Origin: Polyangiaceae bacterium
Lineage (GTDB): Bacteria > Myxococcota_A > Polyangia > Polyangiales > Polyangiaceae
Length of the DNA: 64,000 bases
Direction: 5' to 3'
Assembly: GCA_023150915.1 (NCBI GenBank)
Contig: JAKLKA010000003.1
Location: 1 to 64,000 of the forward strand
Part shown: positions 1 through 6,807 of the stretch, one piece after another
How positions within the stretch are numbered: position 1 is the stretch's first letter
Layout: every line of letters starts with the position of its first letter
Notes under the pieces: model-generated
Told to the model about the DNA's origin: nothing
Databases searched by the model: none
Seen by the model: the letters and a program-made list of their open reading frames with translations, nothing else
Program-made: the position numbers and the translations under genes

Positions 1-183
1 GCAGCCGCTTCGTCCGGCGCAGGCGGCGGGGCCGCGGGCCGCGGCTCCGGCGGCAGCGGCGCAAGCGGGGGCGGCGGGGGTACGAGCGCAGGCGGTGGCG
101 CGGGCGGCGGCACCGGCGGCGGTGGCGCGAGCGGCGGTGCGGGAGGAAAGGGCGGGAGCGGAGGCAGCGGCGGCTCCGGCGGA
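1..183 (+). repeat. Low-complexity Gly/Ala/Ser codon tract
   Basis: About 60 consecutive codons read almost only GGC, GCG, AGC and TCC variants and encode the flexible linker of the truncated protein. It is an irregular low-complexity tract, not a perfect tandem repeat. A similar but shorter linker occurs in the LNS2 lipoprotein near 36.1 kb. Confidence 0.8.
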
Positions 184-792
184 GTGAGCGCGAGCTGTCC
201 TGCCGGCGGCGTGGCCACCCTGAAGGACGCCTTCTCCGCCGCGCTGAGCACGAGCGTCTGGGACAAGTACATCACCAGCAAGGGCAGCATCGACACCACC
301 GCGGGTGACCTCCTGGCCAAGCCAGGTCTGGATGCGGGGCACTACGTGGGCATCATCTCGAGCGCGACGCTGACACTCGACGACTGCGCCATGTGGGTCG
401 AGGTCAAGAAGCCGCTCGCGGCGACGGCCAACGGCGAGACGTTCTTCATGGCCACCGTCGACAACTCCATGGACGCGGAGATGACCGCGACCCCGGACGG
501 GGCATCACCTTCGGGGCTGAAGCTCGTCTTCGGCGTCGAGCAGGGTGGCGTCGAAGACAACCAGTCCGTCCACTACGACGGGGCACAACATCGCTGGTGG
601 CGCATGCGCTTCCCGCCCGGAAAGGTCGCGTTCGACACCAGCCCGGACGGCAAGAAATGGACGGAGCGGCGTCTGGCCAACCGGCCCGCGGGCATGACCG
701 CGGTGAGCATCGAGCTCGGCGCCGGCACGTGGGCCTCGAACACCACGGCACCGGTCGCGACCTTCGACAACCTGAACGTGGCACCGCCCTGA
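1..792 (+). CDS. Gly/Ser-rich secreted protein with DUF1349-like C-terminal domain, 5' end missing
   Basis: The reading frame is open from the first base of the window, so the true start and any signal peptide lie upstream. The first ~60 visible residues are almost only Gly, Ala and Ser, a linker typical of myxobacterial surface lipoproteins. The following ~200 residues form a folded domain whose end (a 'DTSPDGKKW' strand, then 'FDNLNV' close to the stop) resembles the concanavalin-like DUF1349 or LamG beta-sandwich. I infer an exported, carbohydrate-binding-like domain held away from the membrane by the linker. The specific ligand cannot be told. A strong hairpin follows the stop. Confidence 0.7.
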   Translation, partial: AAASSGAGGGAAGRGSGGSGASGGGGGTSAGGGAGGGTGGGGASGGAGGKGGSGGSGGSGGVSASCPAGGVATLKDAFSAALSTSVWDKYITSKGSIDTTAGDLLAKPGLDAGHYVGIISSATLTLDDCAMWVEVKKPLAATANGETFFMATVDNSMDAEMTATPDGASPSGLKLVFGVEQGGVEDNQSVHYDGAQHRWWRMRFPPGKVAFDTSPDGKKWTERRLANRPAGMTAVSIELGAGTWASNTTAPVATFDNLNVAPP

Positions 793-799
793 AATGACC

Positions 800-828
800 G
801 AGGGCGACGCGCCTTACGCGTCGCCCTC
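800..828. terminator. 12-bp perfect hairpin between convergent genes
   Basis: GAGGGCGACGCG (800-811) pairs perfectly with 817-828 around the five-base loop CCTTA. It lies just after the stop of the Gly-rich protein and 26 bases before the end of the opposing SDR gene, so it could terminate both transcripts. There is no U-tract on either side, as is common for GC-rich bacteria, so intrinsic termination is inferred from structure and position only. Confidence 0.65.
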
Positions 829-853
829 GCGGCAACCCGAAGGTTGCTCCGGC

Positions 854-1762
854 TCACATCATCGCGAATTTCATCGCGGCCCCGGCCGCTTCCATCGCGT
901 TACCATAGGCCTTGGCGCCGGCCATGTCGTTGATCTTCGCCCACTGCTCGGCGACGGCCTCGGGGCTGACCTTGTCGACCGGCAGACCGATGCCCTCGGC
1001 CTCCATCACCGCCACGCGCGAGAAGTACCCGCCACCGACCGCGTAGACCTGCGCGCTGTCTTCGCACTTGTCCGAGACCAGATAGGCGACGAGCGCCGAA
1101 ACGTACTCCGGCGCGAGCTTCTCGAGCACGTTGGGCGGCATCACGGTCTCGGTCATGCGGCTCTTGGCGATGGGCGCAATGACGTTGACCTTGATGTTGT
1201 ACTTCGCACCCTCGTGAGCCAGCGTCTTGCTCAGGCCCACGATGCCCAGCTTGGCCGAGCTGTAGTTGGCCTGGCCGAAGTTGCCATAGAGACCCGCCGC
1301 GCTGGTGGTGTTCACCACGCGCCCGTAGTTGTTCTCGCGCAAGAGCGGCCATGCCGCGCGGCTGACGTACATCGTGCCGGTCAGGTGCACGCGCAGCACC
1401 TTGTCCCAGTCCTCGTCGGTCATCTTCAAGAACGAGACGTCTCGCAGGATGCCGGCGTTGTTGATCACGATGTCGAGCTTGCCGAACGCCTCTTTGGCCT
1501 TGGCCACGATCTTCTGGGCGCCTTCCCAGGTGTCGACACCGTCGTAGCTGGCGACCGCCTGGCCACCGGCGGCCTTGATCTCGTCGACCACTTTGTCCGC
1601 GGCAGAGCTCCCGCTGCCACTGGAGCCATCCATGGCTCCGCCCAGGTCGTTGACCACGACCTTGGCTCCACGCTTGGCGAGCAAGAGCGCGTGGGCGCGC
1701 CCCAGACCTCCGCCGGCACCGGTGACGATAGCGACTCGATTGTCGAAACGAAGCTCGGACAT
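854..1762 (-). CDS. SDR-family (3R)-hydroxyacyl-CoA dehydrogenase-like oxidoreductase
   Basis: This 302-residue protein has the classical short-chain dehydrogenase layout: the dinucleotide-binding TGAGGGLG at residues 14-21, NNAG at 101-104, catalytic Ser about 154 and the YxxxK pair Tyr167/Lys171. The insertion after the 'NDLGG' strand and the length match the dehydrogenase part of peroxisomal multifunctional enzyme type 2 better than FabG (~245 residues). That family oxidises 3-hydroxyacyl-CoA or steroid alcohols with NAD. The SCPx-type thiolase at 25.6 kb and the crotonases elsewhere in the window fit a beta-oxidation role, but the gene is monocistronic here, so the substrate is inference. 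Confidence 0.88.
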   Translation of the reverse strand: MSELRFDNRVAIVTGAGGGLGRAHALLLAKRGAKVVVNDLGGAMDGSSGSGSSAADKVVDEIKAAGGQAVASYDGVDTWEGAQKIVAKAKEAFGKLDIVINNAGILRDVSFLKMTDEDWDKVLRVHLTGTMYVSRAAWPLLRENNYGRVVNTTSAAGLYGNFGQANYSSAKLGIVGLSKTLAHEGAKYNIKVNVIAPIAKSRMTETVMPPNVLEKLAPEYVSALVAYLVSDKCEDSAQVYAVGGGYFSRVAVMEAEGIGLPVDKVSPEAVAEQWAKINDMAGAKAYGNAMEAAGAAMKFAMM

Positions 1763-1841
1763 TTTGCCTCCACTGTGCCCGGTGTGCCGCTGAAGGCGTT
1801 CGGGCGGAGGGGACCCTAGCCAGAAGGCGCGCTCTCGGCAA

Positions 1842-2309
1842 TCACTCGTAGCTGATCGCGCAAATCTCCAGCTCGACCTCGCCGGCGGGTCGGCGCACGG
1901 TCACGACGTCCCCCACCTTGCGCTTCATCAGCGCGGTGCCGAGCGGGCTCTTGAAGCTGATGCTTCCGGCAGACGGGTCGACCTCGTCGGGGCCGACGAT
2001 GCGGTAGCGCTTGCGCTTTCCGTCTTCGTCCGCGACCTCCACGGTCGCACCGAAGCGCACCGACTGCTGCGCGACCTCGTCCAGCTTCACCACCACGGCA
2101 GACTCGAGCCGCTTGGTCAGGAAGCGAATGCGGCGATCGATCTCGCGCAGGCGCTTCTTGCCGTAGATGTACCCGGCGTTCTCCGAGCGATCGCCCTGCG
2201 CGGCGGCCTCCGACACCTCTTGCACCACGCGCGGGCGCTCGGAGTGCAGCAGGTGCTTGAGCTCGTCCTGGAGCTTCCTGGCGCCTTCGGGCGTGAGATA
2301 GGTGGCCAT
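1842..2309 (-). CDS. greB: Transcription elongation factor GreB
   Basis: At 155 residues it matches the usual length of Gre factors. The N-terminal two-thirds is a charged coiled coil that includes the GreB-typical stretch 'KKRLREIDRRIRFL'. The C-terminal part is the FKBP-like domain, ending in the 'SPLGTALM..KVGD' core. Gre proteins enter the RNA polymerase secondary channel and stimulate transcript cleavage to rescue backtracked complexes. The acidic tip is conserved as 'DRSENAGY'. I chose the ATG at 2309 because homology starts at 'MATYLTPEG'; the frame is open further upstream but that extension looks non-coding. It is transcribed divergently from the AsmA-like gene. Confidence 0.93.
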   Translation of the reverse strand: MATYLTPEGARKLQDELKHLLHSERPRVVQEVSEAAAQGDRSENAGYIYGKKRLREIDRRIRFLTKRLESAVVVKLDEVAQQSVRFGATVEVADEDGKRKRYRIVGPDEVDPSAGSISFKSPLGTALMKRKVGDVVTVRRPAGEVELEICAISYE

Positions 2310-2361
2310 GGGGGCGGAACCAGGATAGCGCGATCGGCCGGGCCGACGTACCCTCACCGCC

Positions 2362-3747
2362 GTGACCAGGAAGCGCTGGGCGATCATCGCGGCCGTGGCG
2401 TTCGCCCTGCTGCTCGCCGTCGTCGCTGTCTTCATGCAGTTCTTCGCCGAGCCGATGGCGCGGCGCATGGCCATTCAGCGCGCGGAAGAGCACGGCGTGG
2501 TGCTCGAACCGGGAGACATCTACCTGTCGCTCGGTTCGGTCAGCGTGCGCCGATCGCGCTTCCACCTGGTGGGGCTGCCGGCTGTGCGCGGTTCGCTGGA
2601 CGAGCTCCGGGTGTCGCTGCGCGGCACCCACCCCGTGGGGGTGAAGCTCCGGGGGGTCGAGGTCGAAGCGCTGGGCTCGGCGGCAACGCTGGCCTTGGGC
2701 GTGGCCGAGTGGAGTCGCCGCTTTCCGCAGACCTTTCGCCTGCCGACCGAGGTCGACGCCGCGACGCTGGTCTGGCGCAAAGCCGACCAGGCCGAGCCCT
2801 GGCTCACGCTCTCGGGGGGCACGGTCCGGCGCGGCGGCTCGACCACCCACTTCAGTGCCGAGAAGAGCGTGCTCGGCCTTTGCCGCGAGCGCGATGAAGG
2901 CGCGGCGCTGTGTCCGGACCTGGGCCAGGTCGGCGCGGCGTGGACCGCCGACGACGCCCAGGTGGCCATCGGCTTCGGCGTCGACGATCTCGCCCGCGCG
3001 CCGGTTCGGCTCGAGGTGCGACACTCGCTCGCCGAGCCGACGGCCACCATCACGCTATCGCCGGTCGATCTCGCGCGCCTGGCCGGACCGTTCGGCAGCA
3101 AGCTGCCGGTCAAAGGCGTGACCGCCAGCGCGACCGTTCAGCTCGTCTTGCCGAAAGGCAGCGGGGCAGTCACCGGGACCCTCGATGCTTCGCTCAAAGG
3201 CTACGTTCCACCCCACCCGCGCGAGCTCGACGGCTTGGTGTTCGGAGACACGACCACGCTGAGCGCGAAGCTACGGGTGGACGAGGGGCGAGAACGGGCA
3301 GAGCTTTCGGAGGTCAAGGTGGGCGCGGGGGCCTTCAAGCTCGCCGGCACGGGCAGCGTCTTCCGGGAAGCGGACCACGGCGCGCTGCGGCTCGACCTGA
3401 GCGGCAGCTTGCCCTGCTCGGCCTTGGCCGGCGCGGCCGCGGAGAGTCACCTGGGCCGCGCGCTCGGGGGCATCGCCGGGCAGCTGGCCCGCGATCTGAT
3501 CAAGGGCAGCGTGGCCATCACGGTGGCGATCACGGCTCGCTCCGACGAGCTCGACAGCGCCAAGATCGACAAGAAGATCGGCGTCGGCTGCGGGCTTCGC
3601 CCCATCGAGATTGGCGGCGTGGACGTGACCAAGATCCTGGAAGGCAAGCTGCCCCCGATGCCCAGCGGGCTGCCGGCACTGCCCAAGATCGACCTCGAGA
3701 TCGAGCCGCCGAAGCCCAAGCCCAAGGGCACGGGAGAGAAGCAGTAG
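2362..3747 (+). CDS. AsmA/GspN-like membrane-anchored protein
   Basis: The product has 461 residues, with one N-terminal transmembrane segment (about 7-26) and then a long beta-rich region of short amphipathic strands, as in AsmA/DUF748 and the GspN-like proteins of myxobacterial type II secretion loci. The C-terminus is a Lys/Pro tail. Such proteins sit in the inner membrane facing the periplasm; lipid transport or secretion assembly has been proposed for relatives. No catalytic motif is visible. The GTG start is the first start codon after greB's divergent start. The stop TAG shares its G with the GTG start of the next gene, so the two are probably translationally coupled. Confidence 0.6.
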   Translation: MTRKRWAIIAAVAFALLLAVVAVFMQFFAEPMARRMAIQRAEEHGVVLEPGDIYLSLGSVSVRRSRFHLVGLPAVRGSLDELRVSLRGTHPVGVKLRGVEVEALGSAATLALGVAEWSRRFPQTFRLPTEVDAATLVWRKADQAEPWLTLSGGTVRRGGSTTHFSAEKSVLGLCRERDEGAALCPDLGQVGAAWTADDAQVAIGFGVDDLARAPVRLEVRHSLAEPTATITLSPVDLARLAGPFGSKLPVKGVTASATVQLVLPKGSGAVTGTLDASLKGYVPPHPRELDGLVFGDTTTLSAKLRVDEGRERAELSEVKVGAGAFKLAGTGSVFREADHGALRLDLSGSLPCSALAGAAAESHLGRALGGIAGQLARDLIKGSVAITVAITARSDELDSAKIDKKIGVGCGLRPIEIGGVDVTKILEGKLPPMPSGLPALPKIDLEIEPPKPKPKGTGEKQ

Positions 3748-4319
3748 TGCGCCTCGGGTTCGCCCCGGTCTTGGCGGCCCTGGCGGCATGCACGCACGAG
3801 CCGCCCCCGATGACGGCGCGTCCCGAGCTCGCTCGCCCCGGACCCGCGCGCCGCTCTGCCGTGACGCCCGCCGCCAAAGCTCGAGCACCGGACCTCTCGC
3901 ACCGCGAGTGCGGGGAGCTCGCGCTGGAGCGCCGCGCGCTGACAGCAGCCGGCAAGGGCGAACGACACCCCGAGGTGCTCGCTGTCGAACGTGGGCTCTC
4001 CGCGTGCAGCGACCCGCGTCCGAGCGCATCGGCGTGCCGCCGGGTGCTGAGCGAGAACGCAAGTCATGCGGAGCGTGGCTACGGCCCGCGGCATCCCGCT
4101 AGGCAGACGACGGATGCCAAGCTCGAGTTGTGCCGGGAAGTGTACGGCCCCGTTGGCGCGCCAACGCCCGATCCCGCCGACTGCGAGTCCTTGCGGTCCG
4201 AGCGGGCGCGCTTGATCGCGGGGGGAAAGGGTCCGCGTCACCCGGCCATCCTCGCCGTGGACGCAGAGCTCGAACCGTGCAACGCGCCACCATCATCGAA
4301 GGAAACCCCGTCGCAGTGA
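3747..4319 (+). CDS. Lipoprotein with three 33-residue Cys-flanked GxGxRHP repeats
   Basis: I placed the start at the GTG (3747) that overlaps the previous TAG. It gives a short signal peptide with lipobox LAAC (Cys15) and a 190-residue product. After a Pro/Arg-rich spacer come three repeats, residues 55-87, 97-129 and 146-178. Each is exactly 33 residues from Cys to Cys and shares Glu at position 7, G-x-G-x-R-H-P at 15-21 and Leu at 30. The spacing suggests a small helical hairpin closed by a disulfide or metal site. I do not recognise a named family and assign no function. It lies between an AsmA-like gene and a WD40-like lipoprotein, so an envelope role is likely. Confidence 0.75.
   Translation: MRLGFAPVLAALAACTHEPPPMTARPELARPGPARRSAVTPAAKARAPDLSHRECGELALERRALTAAGKGERHPEVLAVERGLSACSDPRPSASACRRVLSENASHAERGYGPRHPARQTTDAKLELCREVYGPVGAPTPDPADCESLRSERARLIAGGKGPRHPAILAVDAELEPCNAPPSSKETPSQ
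3909..4280 (+). repeat. Three internal protein repeats (33 codons each)
   Basis: Repeat units at 3909-4007, 4035-4133 and 4182-4280 encode the C-x32-C modules of the lipoprotein. Conservation is at the protein level (E7, G15, G17, R19, H20, P21, L30, both end cysteines). The nucleotide sequences have diverged, so the duplication is old. Confidence 0.8.
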
Positions 4320-4366
4320 CTCCGGAGGAAGATCCGGAGGAGGTCTCGCATACGAAGCGCGGGCCC

Positions 4367-6745
4367 ATGCCGCGCTGGCTCGCGTTTTCGTTGCTCGCCT
4401 TCGGCGTCGCCTGCGGCGCCCATCCGCCCGGAGCCCCGGCTGAGCCGCGCCCTCGCCCGAGGGCGGTCGGCGCGCCCGCGCCACCGGAGCCGACCACGCG
4501 CGAAACGCCGCTCCCAACGGCGTGCGAGCGGGCCACGGACAAGCTCAGGCGGGCGGCGGCGCGCCGGGCCGAGGGCTTCTCGCGACGCGCGCAGCGGCTC
4601 TCGGACGACGCGCTTCGGCTCTGCCCCGAGCGCAGCGCGCTGACTCTGCCGGCACCCGCCGACGGCGGTGGCGTCAGCGCCGACGACGCCTGGGCGGCAG
4701 CGCGGGCGGCGCTCGCACAAGGCGACCTCCCCAGGGCACGACGCTTGGCTTCGCTCGCAGCCATCCGCTTCGAGGAGCGCGGCGTGCGCGTGACGCCCTG
4801 GGCGGACATGGCCAGCGTCGCTGCCGTGGCTCTTTCGCGCGACGGCGCGCTCTTGCTGGGCGCCACCGAGGCCGGCGAACGCTTGATCGTGGATGCTCGG
4901 CAGCTCGCGCCGCGAGTGTTCCTCGACAAGGCCAGCGCAGCGCGGCGTCACCACACCGAAGGCGCGCAGTTCTCTCCGGATGGGCGCGCTGTTGCCGTGA
5001 TGGAGCAGAACGCGGTCGTGCTCTACGACACGGCCACGGGCGCACGCGGGAAGAAACTCGAGTGGGCGGACCAAGAGCTCCGGGTGTTCGGCTTCAGCCC
5101 GGACGGGACGGCCATCTTCGCCGGCTCTCGCGCGGGGTTCGACGCCGTCGTCCGACGCTTCGACGTGGCGACCGGCGACTCGACGGCCGAGCACGTCGTG
5201 GCCAAAGGGCGTGACGTCACGGCGCTGGCAGTTTCTCCCGACGGCAACCTGGTGGCAGTCGCCACCAGTGGCGAGGCGCTGGCTCTCTTCGAGACCAAGA
5301 AGCTGACCCGGGCAAAGTCCCTCGGCGCGCCTCCACGCGCAGACGCCGCGACGCTGGCTGCCTTCTCCCCGAACGGCGACCGCCTGGCCGTTGCCGGACC
5401 GACGACTCTGGAGGTGTGGAGCGTGGCGAAAGGGACCTCGCTTGCCCGGGCCACCCTCGATCGACCGTGGCGCCGCAACGTCCTGGCGTTCTCGCAAGAC
5501 GGCAAGCGGGTCCGCACCAGCGGTGGAACCTGGGGTGAAACCCTGGTGGACTACGACCCGGCGTCCGGCCAGGCGCTGTCGTCCAAGAAGGTGCCCGGCG
5601 GCGATCTGGTGCTGTCGCCAGACGCAGCCGTGGTGGCCATCAGCACGCGTTCGGGGGGCCTGGCCATCGCCGACGCTGCCACCGGAGCCGTTTCCGCCCA
5701 GGTCACCCGCGGTTCGACTCGGCTCGAGGGCCTCGCGCTCGCGGACGGTCAGCTCGCGATCGCGCGAAAGGTCAGCGAGCCGCCCAACGATCACGTCGAG
5801 GTCTTCGTGGTGGGGACTCGCTCGAGTGAAGCGCACTTCCTCTCGGCGCCGGGCTACAGGGCAACGCTCGCCTTTTCTCGCTTGGGGCAGCGCCTGGCCG
5901 GCAGCCTCGGCGGCAAGAGCATGGTCGCCTGGGAGGTGGCCACGGGCCACCGCCTGGAGCTGCCCGAGGCACCAGAGTGGGTGGACGAGCTCCAGTTCTC
6001 GGATCCCGAGCACCTCTGGGGTCTGGGCGGGCCGTTCGAGAGAAAGCTCTTCACGCATGACGTGGGCAGCCCGATCTGGACGACCGCACTGTCGTTTCCC
6101 CGCGCGAAGAGCGGGCGGGTGTTCGCACTGTCCGAGACTCGAGCGGTGACGTCATCGGACGACGCGCTCGCGGTCTTCGACTTCGCCACCCGGGCCACAC
6201 GCACCCTGACTCGGCCGAAAGACCTGCGCGCGCTGGGCTTGTCGCGCGACGGAAGCGTGCTCGTACAGGTCTCTGCCAGCGGAGCAGAGCGCGTCTTGCT
6301 CCGCGCAGGCAGCCCCAGCAAGCTCTTGTCGGGCCGCTGCAGCCGGGGCCCGGTCAGCGTGTCGATGGACGGCAGCACGATACTGATGGGCTGCACGTAC
6401 AGCGACATCGCGGTGTTTTCTGCGGCGGGCGCAACGACCCGAAGCGTCAGCGCGGATCGCCTCGAGGTCTCGCCCGACGGTCGCGTGGTGGTCCTGGAAG
6501 ACGACGGCCAGGTCACGATCGCCGGGCAAGACCTCACCCCTCGCGTCACCTTGAGTGCTTCCGCGCGACCCGGGGGCGTGCTGGCCCGCTCGGCCACGGG
6601 CAAGCTCGAGATCTTCGGCTCGCCCACCGCCCACGAGCGGTTGTTCTGTCGCGCCGGCAGCCGCGCCTACCCCTTCGAGCTGTGCGAAGATCTGATGATC
6701 GAAGACGACCTCGTGCGCGACGCGCTGAGCGGCGCCCCTCACTGA
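4367..6745 (+). CDS. WD40/YVTN-like beta-propeller lipoprotein
   Basis: The product has 792 residues, starting at the ATG that gives a signal peptide with lipobox GVAC (Cys16). An upstream extension in the same frame has no signal character and was left out. After a Pro-rich spacer and a helical region with several cysteines, the rest contains many ~40-residue beta-blades. The markers 'FSPDGRAVAV', 'FSPDGTAIFA' and 'VSPDGNLVAV' are typical of WD40 or YVTN propellers. Such domains are protein-interaction platforms; no catalytic site is seen. It follows the triple-repeat lipoprotein by 47 bases and is probably in the same operon. An outer-membrane scaffold or sensor role is inference. Confidence 0.75.
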   Translation: MPRWLAFSLLAFGVACGAHPPGAPAEPRPRPRAVGAPAPPEPTTRETPLPTACERATDKLRRAAARRAEGFSRRAQRLSDDALRLCPERSALTLPAPADGGGVSADDAWAAARAALAQGDLPRARRLASLAAIRFEERGVRVTPWADMASVAAVALSRDGALLLGATEAGERLIVDARQLAPRVFLDKASAARRHHTEGAQFSPDGRAVAVMEQNAVVLYDTATGARGKKLEWADQELRVFGFSPDGTAIFAGSRAGFDAVVRRFDVATGDSTAEHVVAKGRDVTALAVSPDGNLVAVATSGEALALFETKKLTRAKSLGAPPRADAATLAAFSPNGDRLAVAGPTTLEVWSVAKGTSLARATLDRPWRRNVLAFSQDGKRVRTSGGTWGETLVDYDPASGQALSSKKVPGGDLVLSPDAAVVAISTRSGGLAIADAATGAVSAQVTRGSTRLEGLALADGQLAIARKVSEPPNDHVEVFVVGTRSSEAHFLSAPGYRATLAFSRLGQRLAGSLGGKSMVAWEVATGHRLELPEAPEWVDELQFSDPEHLWGLGGPFERKLFTHDVGSPIWTTALSFPRAKSGRVFALSETRAVTSSDDALAVFDFATRATRTLTRPKDLRALGLSRDGSVLVQVSASGAERVLLRAGSPSKLLSGRCSRGPVSVSMDGSTILMGCTYSDIAVFSAAGATTRSVSADRLEVSPDGRVVVLEDDGQVTIAGQDLTPRVTLSASARPGGVLARSATGKLEIFGSPTAHERLFCRAGSRAYPFELCEDLMIEDDLVRDALSGAPH

Positions 6746-6807
6746 GCCGTGCCCGAGCAGGCAGGCTAGCAACCGCGCGACAAAGCGTTATAGACCAAGG
6801 CGTCCGA

